Shown piece after piece: positions 1 through 8,082 of a stretch of DNA of 51,585 bases. Within the stretch, counting starts at the first letter, position 1, and each line of letters opens with the position of its first letter. Made by a program: the position numbers and the translations under genes. Origin of the DNA: a virus; IMG/VR virus record IMGVR_UViG_3300031951_000235, positions 1-51,585 of that record. One strand, 5' to 3'. A model generated the notes under the pieces. The model made no database searches. It was not told the DNA's origin and saw nothing but the letters and a program-made list of their open reading frames with translations.

Positions 1-925
1 ATCTAAAATTATTTAAATTATCACCAGAGTTATTATCATCCATTGTAATAATTGAGCCGCCTAAGCCATTTGTAGATTTCCAATTGACACTATAATAAAA
101 TTTAGGAAATACTGCAACTGGTTTGCCACCAGTTAATGACCATACTTCACTCACTACCCATTCTGCTACAAGTTTTATTTTAATTTCCATATCAGGTAAC
201 GTCATCGGAGCAATGTATTTTTCTTTTCCTACTACTTGAGCGTTGATAATAAAAGATCTTTCGTTATCTGTTATTTCCGGAAGTACTGTAATATTTGCTT
301 TGATACCTTTCGATTTAATATAATTAGCTGCAGCATCTCCTCGCTTTTGTGCTAATATTTTGTTTCCCCATTGTGGATCTGATTTTTGTTTTGCATCAAA
401 TTCAGCTTTTGAAGCTGGCGTTATGTTGCCTGCAGCATCAAATTTTAATATACCATTATAATCATGATCTATTCGTTTTTTGCCTGTGTTATCTTTAGTA
501 TTTGGCGTAGTAGATGCTATAGCTTTTGAAGCTCTAGAAACAATTTTAATATTAATGGCAGGATCATCTAAATTAACGCCTTGTTCTTTTAATGTCTCTA
601 ATGCTTTATCTATCTCTGCTTTTACCTCAGCAGCGTTTGACATACTATCGATAGTAACAAAATTATTCCAGAATGAAACTGGTATACGCAATGGTTCATT
701 TGTTACATCTTTATATGCATTAGTTTTTATTAATTTAGTGCGACCTTCGTTTGCAACTTCTGTTTCCCATTGTCTAAAAGCATCCATTGCAGCTTTTTCA
801 TTTTTCCAACGTTCGATATAGTCAATATCTTGTTCCGTTAAAAATTTCTTAAGTTGATTTACATCTAGATTTTTTGGAGAAAATCTCATGAAATTTTCTA
901 CTATAGTATTTTGTAAATTTTTCAT
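1..925 (-). CDS. OmpA-like domain virion protein, 3' end cut by window
   Basis: The frame is open from ATG at 925 to the left edge (308 residues seen, no stop), so the C-terminus is missing. Residues 1-31 form a leader with an RF-x-x-KNL segment ending in FLTEQ; LTE (29-31) fits the T4-type prohead protease consensus (L/I)xE. Further in, a stretch around ILAQKRGDAAANYIKSKGI resembles the OmpA-family peptidoglycan-binding signature in which an Arg follows a Leu-rich helix start. The neighbouring minus-strand proteins have the same leader style and one has a similar OmpA-like signature, so these look like members of one set. A role as an internal or virion protein that binds peptidoglycan is inference. 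The ATG follows a directional ATATTTATAT element by 27 bases, which supports this start. Confidence 0.6.
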   Translation of the reverse strand, partial: MKNLQNTIVENFMRFSPKNLDVNQLKKFLTEQDIDYIERWKNEKAAMDAFRQWETEVANEGRTKLIKTNAYKDVTNEPLRIPVSFWNNFVTIDSMSNAAEVKAEIDKALETLKEQGVNLDDPAINIKIVSRASKAIASTTPNTKDNTGKKRIDHDYNGILKFDAAGNITPASKAEFDAKQKSDPQWGNKILAQKRGDAAANYIKSKGIKANITVLPEITDNERSFIINAQVVGKEKYIAPMTLPDMEIKIKLVAEWVVSEVWSLTGGKPVAVFPKFYYSVNWKSTNGLGGSIITMDDNNSGDNLNNFR

Positions 926-952
926 ATGTATTTATATTTTTAGTTATTTACA

Positions 953-960
953 TATAAATA
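953..960 (-). promoter_or_regulatory. Candidate late promoter element (TATTTATA, minus strand)
   Basis: Read on the minus strand this is CATATTTATATG. It lies 27 bases upstream of the ATG at 925. It is one of the few copies serving a minus-strand gene, and its orientation follows that gene. The surrounding 131-base divergent spacer (926-1056) is otherwise AT-rich, with no other feature seen. Confidence 0.45.
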
Positions 961-1056
961 TGTATCAGTATAAAAACCGCCTTATATATAAAATACAAAC
1001 TATTATTTGGATTTTTGAAAAATATTACTTATTATAATAGTATAAAAATAAGAGAG

Positions 1057-1716
1057 ATGAAAAATATTTTAATCGTAGCATTTTTAGTTTTTAACAATAT
1101 TACATTTGCACAAAATGTATATGCTGTTAACAATGTATCTAAATTAGTTAATAACAATGTTTATTTTGGAAAAAAGGAAACAAGCATTGTAACTAAATAT
1201 GATAGTTTAACGCGCTGCGCAATCGAACGATTTATTGTTGATCGTTTTAATTATTACCGAAAACAAAAAGGTGCTCAACCTTTAGTTTGGGATGAAACTC
1301 TTCGACCGATGACTTACCATCATGTTGTCTACCAAAGATTAACTAAAACACAGGAACATAGTGAAGATATCAATGTTCCTAATTTCATTGAATTAAATTT
1401 TGCAGATCGCGCTAAAACATTGGTTGGATATGATAAGTATAACTTATTTAGTGAAGGATTAATTAGTATGTTTAATAACATCTCCGTTCGTCCTGGACAA
1501 AATACAACACCAGTTACAATTAAACAAATTGTAGATAAATTTTTTACAGCTGGATATGGTTATAATACATGTGCTGCGCACTGGAATCAAATTATGGAGC
1601 CGCAATGGGATCGTATTTTTATTTACTATGATTTCAATTGGTTAGATAGTAATGCAATAGAGAGTAATAGTTACAATAAAGCTAACGTTACAGTTCAATT
1701 CGCAGATGCTAAATAA
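1057..1716 (+). CDS. Secreted CAP (SCP/PR1)-like protein
   Basis: 219 residues. The ATG at 1057 is preferred to an in-frame TTG at 1015 because it opens directly into a signal peptide (MKNILIVAFLVFNNITFAQ), whose FAQ end is typical of Bacteroidota secreted proteins. The mature part begins a helix around IVDRFNYYRKQKGAQPLVWD, followed by the EHSED and FSEG segments and then AAHWNQIMEPQWDRI. This order (helix with R-x-x-x-G-x-x-x-LxWD, a His-Ser-Glu patch, then H-W-x-x-I-x-x-P) resembles the CAP superfamily found in secreted proteins of all kingdoms. The molecular function of bacterial CAP proteins is mostly unknown. The gene meets the minus-strand gene tail to tail with no spacer. It may be expressed in the host envelope during infection or be carried by the virion. 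Confidence 0.5.
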   Translation: MKNILIVAFLVFNNITFAQNVYAVNNVSKLVNNNVYFGKKETSIVTKYDSLTRCAIERFIVDRFNYYRKQKGAQPLVWDETLRPMTYHHVVYQRLTKTQEHSEDINVPNFIELNFADRAKTLVGYDKYNLFSEGLISMFNNISVRPGQNTTPVTIKQIVDKFFTAGYGYNTCAAHWNQIMEPQWDRIFIYYDFNWLDSNAIESNSYNKANVTVQFADAK

Positions 1717-3027
1717 TTAAAGAGTTCCTTGACCTACATATACACCACTTTGATAAACATCGATATTTGTTAATATTCCATCTTTATCAAAAATGTATAA
1801 TTCCCCATCAAACCATTTATTATTCTTGATCACACCGGCCCAAGCCAAATCTTGAGATCTATTTGGGTCGGTTGCTGCAACCATTTGCGTATAATCTTTA
1901 TTCCAATACAATCTTTGATAATCTGGTATTTTTGAGAATTGTAATGGAACAGGTATTACTTTAGTAGGCTTACCTCCTGATTGTGGTGCTGTCGATACTT
2001 GACAGTTAATAGATAGTAACCAAGCTGTTGGACCTAAAGGTGCATAAATTTCTACAAAATATTCTGTATTTGGAACATTTCCTAAATCAATATTAATTGC
2101 AGACGGGGCTTTAATAGTCCCATCATATCCATTTTTAGTTTTACTATTTAATTCAGATAGTATAGTACCAAAATCTACTTGTGCCGATACTGGCGTATCA
2201 GACACATATCCAGTGTCATGTATTATCTTAGTTGTTTTTTTAGTTTTATCATATTGCGTAACTACTAATCTATCTGGTATATATGCCGGTATAAAATTCA
2301 TAGTTACCTGGCCTGATTTTGTTTCTAATTTGGATCTAAATGCTATAGGATTACCTGATAATCCATTGGCTTCTAAATTACCATTACATTTTGCAATTGG
2401 TATTTTAACATCGGTATATGATGGAACTGTATATTTCGTTGCAGCTAAATCAAATACTTCTACTTTTTTAGTTTTTGGATTTGTGATATTAGTTTTAGGA
2501 GTTTGTGCATTATATGTAGTTATAGGAACCACAACAGTTACCATTTTAGCAGTACCAGCACCATTACCTGTTTTTGTGATAGTAACTTCAGCAGGTAGCT
2601 TTACGAATTTTTTAATGATATATTCAATACCTTGAGCTCTACGATCTGCTAATGTTTGATTTGAAACCGTAGCACCATTTGAATATGAAAAATCTACTTG
2701 AGCTTGATTCCAATTGGTTCCATCTCCTGGAATTTGTTTTGTAGCCGGAGTGCTGCCATCAGCTGATGCCGATATCGTAATAGCACCTTTAACTAATTTT
2801 TTAGCTATAATTGCAGATTTTAACGTATTGATAAAATTTTGCAAATTAGGAGTTAATTGACTAATTGCTGTTATTTTATCAAATGATGTTATATTTAATT
2901 GTTTTGGATTAATTGGCAATACGATATTATCTGGAAAACTATCCTTAAATTCATAAGTTGTCGTTTGTTCAGTAAGTAAACGTTTATTATATGTTGTTTC
3001 TAACAATAATTTTTTTAAAAATATCAT
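1717..3027 (-). CDS. OmpA-like domain protein with cleavable-type leader
   Basis: 436 residues. The start overlaps the stop of the upstream LysM gene by four bases, so the two are translationally coupled. Residues 1-20 form a leader ending in RLLTEQ, with LTE at 18-20 matching the prohead protease consensus. Residues about 80-170 resemble an OmpA-like fold: a beta segment (ITISASADG) and then NQTLADRRAQGIEYIIKKF, which carries the Asn and Arg spaced as in the OmpA peptidoglycan-binding motif. The rest is beta-rich and not recognised. It probably belongs with the partial gene at 1-925, which has a similar leader and motif. Virion-associated peptidoglycan binding is inference; a plain structural role is possible. 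Confidence 0.55.
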   Translation of the reverse strand: MIFLKKLLLETTYNKRLLTEQTTTYEFKDSFPDNIVLPINPKQLNITSFDKITAISQLTPNLQNFINTLKSAIIAKKLVKGAITISASADGSTPATKQIPGDGTNWNQAQVDFSYSNGATVSNQTLADRRAQGIEYIIKKFVKLPAEVTITKTGNGAGTAKMVTVVVPITTYNAQTPKTNITNPKTKKVEVFDLAATKYTVPSYTDVKIPIAKCNGNLEANGLSGNPIAFRSKLETKSGQVTMNFIPAYIPDRLVVTQYDKTKKTTKIIHDTGYVSDTPVSAQVDFGTILSELNSKTKNGYDGTIKAPSAINIDLGNVPNTEYFVEIYAPLGPTAWLLSINCQVSTAPQSGGKPTKVIPVPLQFSKIPDYQRLYWNKDYTQMVAATDPNRSQDLAWAGVIKNNKWFDGELYIFDKDGILTNIDVYQSGVYVGQGTL

Positions 3028-3401
3028 GGATATACTTTTAATATTTCATTTTTATCTATAGGTAAATAAAAAGTCATACCTGGTTTAATTAAGTTTGGAT
3101 TTTTAATTTCCGTATCCGCCCCCGGCATATCAACATTAAGACTTTTTAATGAATTTGTAGATTTAACAATTTGTTTTACAAAATTCATAATTTGTTTGTC
3201 TGTTGGGGTTGTAACTTGTGCATATTGTTGCATCCATTTAGTAGCAATTGACCATAATGTATCATCTTGTACTACTTTATATGACTTTACTTCAGTAGAT
3301 CCAGCTGGCGCTGCTAATGTAGTTCCGTTATTCGGATCTGGTTGTTCTTGTAAATTTTTTACTTTAAATCTACGTAAATTTTCTGCTAAAATATGTTTCA
3401 T
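3024..3401 (-). CDS. LysM domain protein with cleavable-type leader
   Basis: 125 residues. A LysM-like region runs from about residue 40 (SYKVVQDDTLWSIATKWM) to about 115 (LIKPGMTFYLPI), with a helical insertion that makes it longer than a standard 45-residue LysM. LysM domains bind the glycan chains of peptidoglycan. The N-terminus reads MKHILAENLRRFKVKNLQEQ; LQE at 17-19 followed by Q is a prohead protease-type site, and the RF-x-x-KNL segment also occurs in the leader of the gene at 1-925. It is the first gene of a minus-strand pair with the OmpA-like gene downstream. T4 internal proteins carry a short N-terminal capsid targeting peptide ending in a gp21 site; by analogy this may be packaged in the head, or it may be a tail protein. 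Confidence 0.65.
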   Translation of the reverse strand: MKHILAENLRRFKVKNLQEQPDPNNGTTLAAPAGSTEVKSYKVVQDDTLWSIATKWMQQYAQVTTPTDKQIMNFVKQIVKSTNSLKSLNVDMPGADTEIKNPNLIKPGMTFYLPIDKNEILKVYP

Positions 3402-3427
3402 TTATTCCTTAACGGTTACTTATTTTT

Positions 3428-3437
3428 AAATAAATAT
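3428..3437 (-). promoter_or_regulatory. Candidate late promoter element (ATATTTATTT, minus strand)
   Basis: On the minus strand this reads ATATTTATTT, 26 bases upstream of the LysM gene ATG. Spacing and orientation match the copy upstream of the gene at 925. Confidence 0.45.
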
Positions 3438-3503
3438 CTTGACAAGAAAAAACATCATTACTTTGAATTACGCAAAATTTTTCATATAATATAAAAAAAT
3501 CCT

Positions 3504-4529
3504 ATGATACGTTATGGTTATTGTTGTATCAATCAACAACTATCGTCCCAAGGCATTCGTACCGGACGTGCAATGATTGACCGCAAATTCAAGCTCGGCG
3601 GTTTACAGCTTGCATCTGACATTGCTTTGGCAAATGCCAAGGATTTGTTAACTATTCTGCAATGGAATGAGTCGCAAGGTATTCGTTTATTCCGAGTTGG
3701 TAGCGAGCTCTTTCCTCGTTGGAATCATTATCGTCTAGAAGATTTACCAGGTATTGATGAGATTTCACGACATTTACGTGCTGCAGGTGATTATGCTTTA
3801 GCACATGGTCATCGCATTACAACGCATCCTGGTCCATTTCATATCTTAGGTAGTCCTGATGATGTAGTTGTTAACAATTCTATTATTGGTCTCGAACGAC
3901 ACGCTGAGCTTTTTGACCTTATGGGCTTTGCACCTAGCTTCGAGAATCTTATCAATATTCATATTGGTGCTACATATGGTGATAAGCCTGGCACTATCGA
4001 CCGTTGGTTGCGTAACTATGATCGTTTATCTGATAACGTTAAGGCTCGTTTAGTTATTGAGAATGATGATAAGGCATCTATGTATTCAGTTCGCGAATTG
4101 TACAAGACATTGTATGCATCCGAAGGTATTCCAGTTACATTTGATTATTGGCATCACACTTTCAATACCGGTGACTTATCCGAAGAAGAAGCATTCTTTA
4201 TGGCTCGAGAAACGTGGGAGTTCCATGGCGTTACTCAATGCACTCATTACAGTGAATCTCGTCGACGCGAACAACAACTTCTTATTGAGCGTATGTTTGA
4301 TCATCATGGCATTTCTTTAGAAGATTTGCCGAAGTGGCCTACCTTCCATAAACAATACAAAGAGTTTACTAAGATCAAGGAGCAAGCTCATGCTGATTAT
4401 ATTACAACTACTCCCAACACATATGGCGTATTCGATTTAGATATTGAGGTTGAAGCTAAGGCTAAAGAATTGTCTTGGTGCAATTTAAATTTAGAGTATT
4501 GTCAAAATACAGCATTAATTTTAGAATAA
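3504..4529 (+). CDS. uvsE: UV damage endonuclease (UvdE/UvsE family)
   Basis: 341 residues, about the family length. The enzyme nicks DNA 5' to UV photoproducts and so starts excision repair. The N-terminus MIRYGYCCINQQLSSQGIRT matches the family start (G-Y-x-x-I plus conserved polar residues), followed by NAKDLLTILQWNESQGIRLF and FRVGSELFPRW, which form the first strands and helices of the TIM barrel. Metal-binding His, Glu and Asp residues are seen in HGHRITTHPGPFH, in LVIENDD and in TFDYWHHTFN. The gene uses more C- and G-ending codons (CGC, GAG, CTC) than its neighbours, suggesting recent acquisition or different selection. No ATATTTAT element precedes it, so it may be expressed at a different time from the structural genes. 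Confidence 0.9.
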   Translation: MIRYGYCCINQQLSSQGIRTGRAMIDRKFKLGGLQLASDIALANAKDLLTILQWNESQGIRLFRVGSELFPRWNHYRLEDLPGIDEISRHLRAAGDYALAHGHRITTHPGPFHILGSPDDVVVNNSIIGLERHAELFDLMGFAPSFENLINIHIGATYGDKPGTIDRWLRNYDRLSDNVKARLVIENDDKASMYSVRELYKTLYASEGIPVTFDYWHHTFNTGDLSEEEAFFMARETWEFHGVTQCTHYSESRRREQQLLIERMFDHHGISLEDLPKWPTFHKQYKEFTKIKEQAHADYITTTPNTYGVFDLDIEVEAKAKELSWCNLNLEYCQNTALILE

Positions 4530-4531
4530 TA

Positions 4532-4539
4532 TATTTATT
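4532..4539 (+). promoter_or_regulatory. Candidate late promoter element (TATTTATT)
   Basis: Directional element directly after the uvsE stop, 40 bases upstream of the ATG at 4580. Confidence 0.35.
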
Positions 4540-4579
4540 ATATATAATATTAATAATTAAAATTTTAATAAAGGTTACT

Positions 4580-4762
4580 ATGAAAGCGGAATATAAATTT
4601 CGAGAAAAGATTACGGATGATATTACAGACGCACATGAAATTATTCGGGTTGTTGGTAAAGCAATTACAGAAGGTAAAATTGATAAACAATCAACATTAG
4701 ATAATTTATCTAGAGCATTGAAAAAATTAGAATCAGCAAAATATTATATCGATAGAGGATAA
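4580..4762 (+). CDS. Small helical protein, unknown function
   Basis: 60 residues. The ATG at 4580 is preferred: the open frame extends upstream to 4475, but that part overlaps uvsE and encodes an implausible hydrophobic stretch. The protein is charged and predicted helical (KFREKITDDITDAHEIIRVV, then LDNLSRALKKLESAKYYIDR). Its stop overlaps the next start as TAATG, so it is coupled to the membrane protein gene. Family not recognised. Confidence 0.6.
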   Translation: MKAEYKFREKITDDITDAHEIIRVVGKAITEGKIDKQSTLDNLSRALKKLESAKYYIDRG

Positions 4763-5679
4763 TGAAACGTTATTTTCCGTATGTATTGTTAATTACATCT
4801 TTAAGTTTAGCATTTAGTGCAGCATATTATAGTGTATTTGGCTTAAGTAGATTATTTTCATCACAATTTTTAGCAGTATCGATACTTGCTGGGACTTTAG
4901 AAGCGTCTAAACTTATAACAGCATCATACTTACATCGTGCGTGGGATACTATATCTAAATCAATAAAATTTTATTTAACTAGTTCTGTAATTATTTTAAT
5001 GTGCATAACATCATTAGGTATTTATGGTTTTTTAGTATCAGCATATCAAGATACGGCATATAAGTTAAATAATTTAGAGACTACCATTAAAAATATCGAA
5101 TCTAAACGATCTAGATATCAAACACAATTAAATAATATCATTGTTGATAAAAATATAGTTAATACTAATATTCAAACATTAACATCAGCCTTATCATCCA
5201 ATCAACAGCAGCGCGTTGATAAAAATGGCAATTTAATTACTACATCATCGAGTGCTAATAGAAAATCGTATGAAACACAAATACAATTTTCTATAAATCG
5301 TTTAGATGATATAATAAAACAAGAATCCATGTTATCCGATTCGGTTACTGCTTTAGAAATGCAAATTACTAAATTGCAAACTACAAATACGGTATCAGCT
5401 GAAATAGGTCCATTAAAATATATTGCTAAAATATTAGGAACAGAAATGGATATAATTGTAAATTGGTTGATTATTGCATTAATTATTGTTTTTGATCCAT
5501 TAGCTATTTTATTATTAATTTCAGCAAATAAAGAATTTTCAATTCAAACAACAAAAAACAAAAAATATGTAGATGTACAAGAAGACATAGAAGAAACTAC
5601 TGAGGAAAATTCTAAACCAAAAATATTATCATATTGGAATAAGTTACGAGATGAAAGAGCGAAAAAATATAAAAAATAG
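4762..5679 (+). CDS. Membrane protein with periplasmic or cytoplasmic coiled coil
   Basis: 305 residues. Hydrophobic segments lie at about 7-28, 36-58, 73-94 and 232-256. Between the third and fourth there is about 130 residues of coiled-coil character rich in Lys, Glu, Gln, Asn and Leu. The C-terminal tail is highly charged and ends in KKYKK. Second-segment residues LEASKLITASYLHRAW are polar for a membrane helix and may be functional. The family is not recognised. Four membrane passes flanking a long coil could fit a host envelope modifier or a scaffold for phage assembly; this is only a shape-based guess. Its 3' end overlaps the small zinc-ribbon gene by 29 bases. Confidence 0.7.
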   Translation: MKRYFPYVLLITSLSLAFSAAYYSVFGLSRLFSSQFLAVSILAGTLEASKLITASYLHRAWDTISKSIKFYLTSSVIILMCITSLGIYGFLVSAYQDTAYKLNNLETTIKNIESKRSRYQTQLNNIIVDKNIVNTNIQTLTSALSSNQQQRVDKNGNLITTSSSANRKSYETQIQFSINRLDDIIKQESMLSDSVTALEMQITKLQTTNTVSAEIGPLKYIAKILGTEMDIIVNWLIIALIIVFDPLAILLLISANKEFSIQTTKNKKYVDVQEDIEETTEENSKPKILSYWNKLRDERAKKYKK

Positions 5680-5824
5680 TCGTGTACCGCGCGGTTACAA
5701 GAAAATGCAATGTAAATATTGCGATAATATTTGTCAACGAGTTGATAACAATGCAACTGCAATAACCTGTTTTGAATGTACTTCAAAGTTGGTTGCAGGC
5801 AAACATTTGGAAATTCGTAAATAA
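5651..5824 (+). CDS. Small zinc-ribbon protein
   Basis: 57 residues, in a different frame from the membrane protein whose end it overlaps. ATG at 5651, stop at 5822-5824. Two CxxC pairs, QCKYCDN and CFECTSK, are spaced about 22 residues apart, as in a zinc ribbon. The N-terminus is basic (KERKNIKNSRVPRGYKK), which suits nucleic acid or RNA polymerase binding. The reading frame exactly fills the spacer before the HD-domain gene. It is probably a small DNA- or protein-binding regulator; there is no specific family match. Confidence 0.65.
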   Translation: MKERKNIKNSRVPRGYKKMQCKYCDNICQRVDNNATAITCFECTSKLVAGKHLEIRK

Positions 5825-5841
5825 TTTCTTATAATAGATTT

Positions 5842-6618
5842 ATGTTAGAAGCAGAAAAAATTAAATCAAATTGGGAAGCGTATCGCCAAGCGGTAAATGA
5901 TTATTTTCCGACACGTAAAGATGCATTAAATAGAATGTATGATGACTTCGAAGATAGAATGGTATTGATGCCAGCATCTTCAATAGCACATTTTCATAAT
6001 GCATTTGCCGGAGGCTATGTTGACCACGTACTTCGAGTTATTGCTTGCACTGAGAAACTTTATGAATCTTGGTCTGAAATGGGTGCAGATATGTCTGGAT
6101 ATACTATTGAAGAACTTCGTTTTGCTGCCATGCATCATGATTTAGGTAAAGTAGGATTTCCGGGCGATGGTAATGAAGTTTATCAAGTTGAAACATCTGA
6201 TTGGCATCGTAAGAATCAAAATAAGATGTATAAACACAACGAAAATATTCCATTTACTATGGTACCAGATTTATCAATTTGGTTGCTTCAACAATATGAT
6301 GTCAAAATGTCTTGGACTGAATATCAAGCAATTAAGATTCATGATGGAATGTATGATGATGCAAATAAACCTTATTTCATAGCTCGATCAGCACAAGCTA
6401 AATTAAAAACAAATTTACCTATTGTTTTGCATCACGGTGATCATATGGCTGCACAAATTGAATTTGAGCGTTGGAGAAATAAAGATAATGCTACACTTAA
6501 ACCAATTGCAGAAAAAAGCAAAATGACAAAAAGTAATGGTTTAAAAAATCTTGCAGAAAATAATCCAGATGTCGAAAAAACATTAACAGATATTTTTAAT
6601 GCATTTAATCAGGAATAA
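5842..6618 (+). CDS. HD-domain phosphohydrolase
   Basis: 258 residues. The HD superfamily metal ligands can be placed: H62 in GGYVDHVLRV, H99-D100 in MHHDLGKVG, and later H197/H198 and D200 in LHHGDHMA. HD proteins are metal-dependent phosphohydrolases acting on nucleotides, cyclic nucleotides or nucleic acids. The substrate cannot be told from sequence. The Lys after HHDLG (HHDLGK) is common among nucleotidase and nuclease HD proteins. The C-terminus is a helical, Lys- and Asn-rich tail. The gene lies in a run of accessory genes just before the late sigma factor, four bases ahead of the next gene. Confidence 0.8.
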   Translation: MLEAEKIKSNWEAYRQAVNDYFPTRKDALNRMYDDFEDRMVLMPASSIAHFHNAFAGGYVDHVLRVIACTEKLYESWSEMGADMSGYTIEELRFAAMHHDLGKVGFPGDGNEVYQVETSDWHRKNQNKMYKHNENIPFTMVPDLSIWLLQQYDVKMSWTEYQAIKIHDGMYDDANKPYFIARSAQAKLKTNLPIVLHHGDHMAAQIEFERWRNKDNATLKPIAEKSKMTKSNGLKNLAENNPDVEKTLTDIFNAFNQE

Positions 6619-6621
6619 AAA

Positions 6622-6939
6622 ATGATTGCATTTAGTATTATTATTTTACTATTATCTGCAGGTATAACATATCTAGGATATAGAACATGGTTTTTAGCTG
6701 GAGTACTAGCAGATCAACAAGATGAAGTAGATGGGTTTATTGGGTATATTTCTAATTTAGAAAATACAAATCGTTATATGTATGAACAAATTGTTAAAAC
6801 ATATGAAGCAATGCAACAAATTGACCGTATAGGTGCCTTTGAGAAAGATGACGAAGCAGGAACAACATTTAGTTTATTAAAACAAGTAATTGAAGAATTA
6901 AAAGAAGAATTTAATGGCGCCGAAGAAGAAAAAATCTAA
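6622..6939 (+). CDS. Single-pass membrane protein, conserved phage type
   Basis: 105 residues. An N-terminal membrane segment (IAFSIIILLLSAGITYLGYR) is followed by a helical soluble part. The motif IDRIGAFEKDDEAGTTF near residue 75 resembles a stretch I remember from small hypothetical proteins of other large phages, followed by an acidic helix (EELKEEF). The 3' end overlaps the sigma factor gene by 26 bases. Function unknown. Confidence 0.65.
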   Translation: MIAFSIIILLLSAGITYLGYRTWFLAGVLADQQDEVDGFIGYISNLENTNRYMYEQIVKTYEAMQQIDRIGAFEKDDEAGTTFSLLKQVIEELKEEFNGAEEEKI

Positions 6940-7615
6940 TGTTTATTTTACAAAAGTAACAGACTTTGCAATTGCTGCATATAATCGAACTGCAGAACAG
7001 CCGGCGTTACGAGAAAAAATATATCGTCGGTTTATTTATCCAGCGTTCATGAAAATGGCTGAGAATCTAATTAATAAAATTAAACCAACATATATTGATT
7101 CATCATTTACTGATTTACAAACAGACCTTGTTACCTATCTAACAGAACGATTGAATAAATTTAATCCAGAAGCTGGTAAAGCGTATTCATATTATACTAG
7201 AACTTCATTTAATTATTTAATTGCTGAAAATCAAAAGGCATATTCTAAGTTAAAAGCTGATGCATTAGAAATAGATGTTGATGAACAACGTAATATCATT
7301 ATAGAAATACATAATGATGATATGCGAGAAACATTGCAATATTTTATGGATGCGTATATTAATTATTGTTATGATAATTTAAATTATATTTTTACAAATC
7401 CAACAGATATTCACGTAGCTGATTCAGTTTTACATATTTTTGAGACTAGAGAAAATATAGAAAACTTTAATAAAAAAGCTCTTTATATTTTTATTAGAGA
7501 ACGTACGGGTTTAGAAACTACTAATATTACACGGGTAATTAAAACACTCAAACAAATTTACGTTGATAACTTTAAAGAATATGAACAATCTAATTTCGTA
7601 AAATTGCCGTTTTAA
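6914..7615 (+). CDS. 55: Late transcription sigma factor, T4 gp55-like
   Basis: 233 residues. gp55 directs host RNA polymerase to phage late promoters. The segment FNPEAGKAYSYYTRTSFNYL has the sigma region 2 pattern (F-x-P-x-x-G-x-x-x-x-Y followed by aromatic residues), and the helix before it (FTDLQTDLVTYLTERLNKF) fits region 2.1-2.2. The C-terminal third (TTNITRVIKTLKQIYVDNFK) is helical and could hold the part that contacts the sliding clamp in T4. Length is a little above T4 gp55 (about 185 residues). The gene is read through from the membrane protein gene. If correct, it should recognise the ATATTTAT element repeated in this window. Confidence 0.7.
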   Translation: MAPKKKKSNVYFTKVTDFAIAAYNRTAEQPALREKIYRRFIYPAFMKMAENLINKIKPTYIDSSFTDLQTDLVTYLTERLNKFNPEAGKAYSYYTRTSFNYLIAENQKAYSKLKADALEIDVDEQRNIIIEIHNDDMRETLQYFMDAYINYCYDNLNYIFTNPTDIHVADSVLHIFETRENIENFNKKALYIFIRERTGLETTNITRVIKTLKQIYVDNFKEYEQSNFVKLPF

Positions 7616-7623
7616 TATTTATT
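7616..7623 (+). promoter_or_regulatory. Candidate late promoter element (TATTTATT)
   Basis: Directly after the sigma factor stop, 18 bases upstream of the ATG at 7642. An AAAGGA sequence follows. Confidence 0.45.
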
Positions 7624-7641
7624 ATTAAAGGATTTTACGTT

Positions 7642-8082
7642 ATGGATAGAAATGATGAATTATTTAAAGGAACAACCTTTGCAGATTTGATGTCTGATGT
7701 CTATCATAATTCTAAAAAGAAAGATAGACAAATTAATCAACTTATTGCTCAGTTACAGCCATTAATAAAAAATGCATCAGATGCAACAATCATTGTTCCA
7801 TTAATCAAGGAATATTTAGATGTTGCAGTTAAAAATGATGATCATCTTGTTAAATTAACGGCAATCGTTCAACGTTATATTTCAACTAAACAAACTATTA
7901 CTGGAGCGGATAGTTTATTAAGCGATGAAGAAAAACAACAATTACTTCGTGTTGCAGAACAAACACTTTCTGACGAGTTGTCTGATGAATTAGATGTTTT
8001 TGATAAAGAAGATGTAGCATTAAATGAACGCATTCGACAAACTAAAGAAAAATTAGATCAAACAAAGGATTTAAATGTCTAA
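7642..8082 (+). CDS. Conserved helical protein at start of baseplate module
   Basis: 146 residues, almost entirely helical and charged, without Cys or membrane segments. The middle (ATIIVPLIKEYLDVAVKNDD) resembles a conserved core in hypothetical proteins of other large phages. The C-terminus is coiled-coil-like (ALNERIRQTKEKLDQTK). It overlaps the spike-like gene by 8 bases. Its place at the head of the baseplate operon suggests an assembly or hub role, but I cannot name the family. Confidence 0.6.
   Translation: MDRNDELFKGTTFADLMSDVYHNSKKKDRQINQLIAQLQPLIKNASDATIIVPLIKEYLDVAVKNDDHLVKLTAIVQRYISTKQTITGADSLLSDEEKQQLLRVAEQTLSDELSDELDVFDKEDVALNERIRQTKEKLDQTKDLNV

Noticed and set aside
480-821. 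Plus-strand open frame of 113 codons
   Set aside because: Lies opposite the minus-strand OmpA-like gene, has no recognisable features and follows its codon shadow.
929-936. Plus-strand TATTTATA copy as promoter of the CAP gene
   Set aside because: It is 120 bases from the start and overlaps the minus-strand leader, so it could be chance.
1015-1056. Upstream TTG start for the CAP-like gene
   Set aside because: It would put 14 residues before a good signal peptide; ATG at 1057 is a better start.
4475-4579. Upstream start for the 60-residue gene
   Set aside because: It overlaps uvsE and encodes an implausible hydrophobic stretch.
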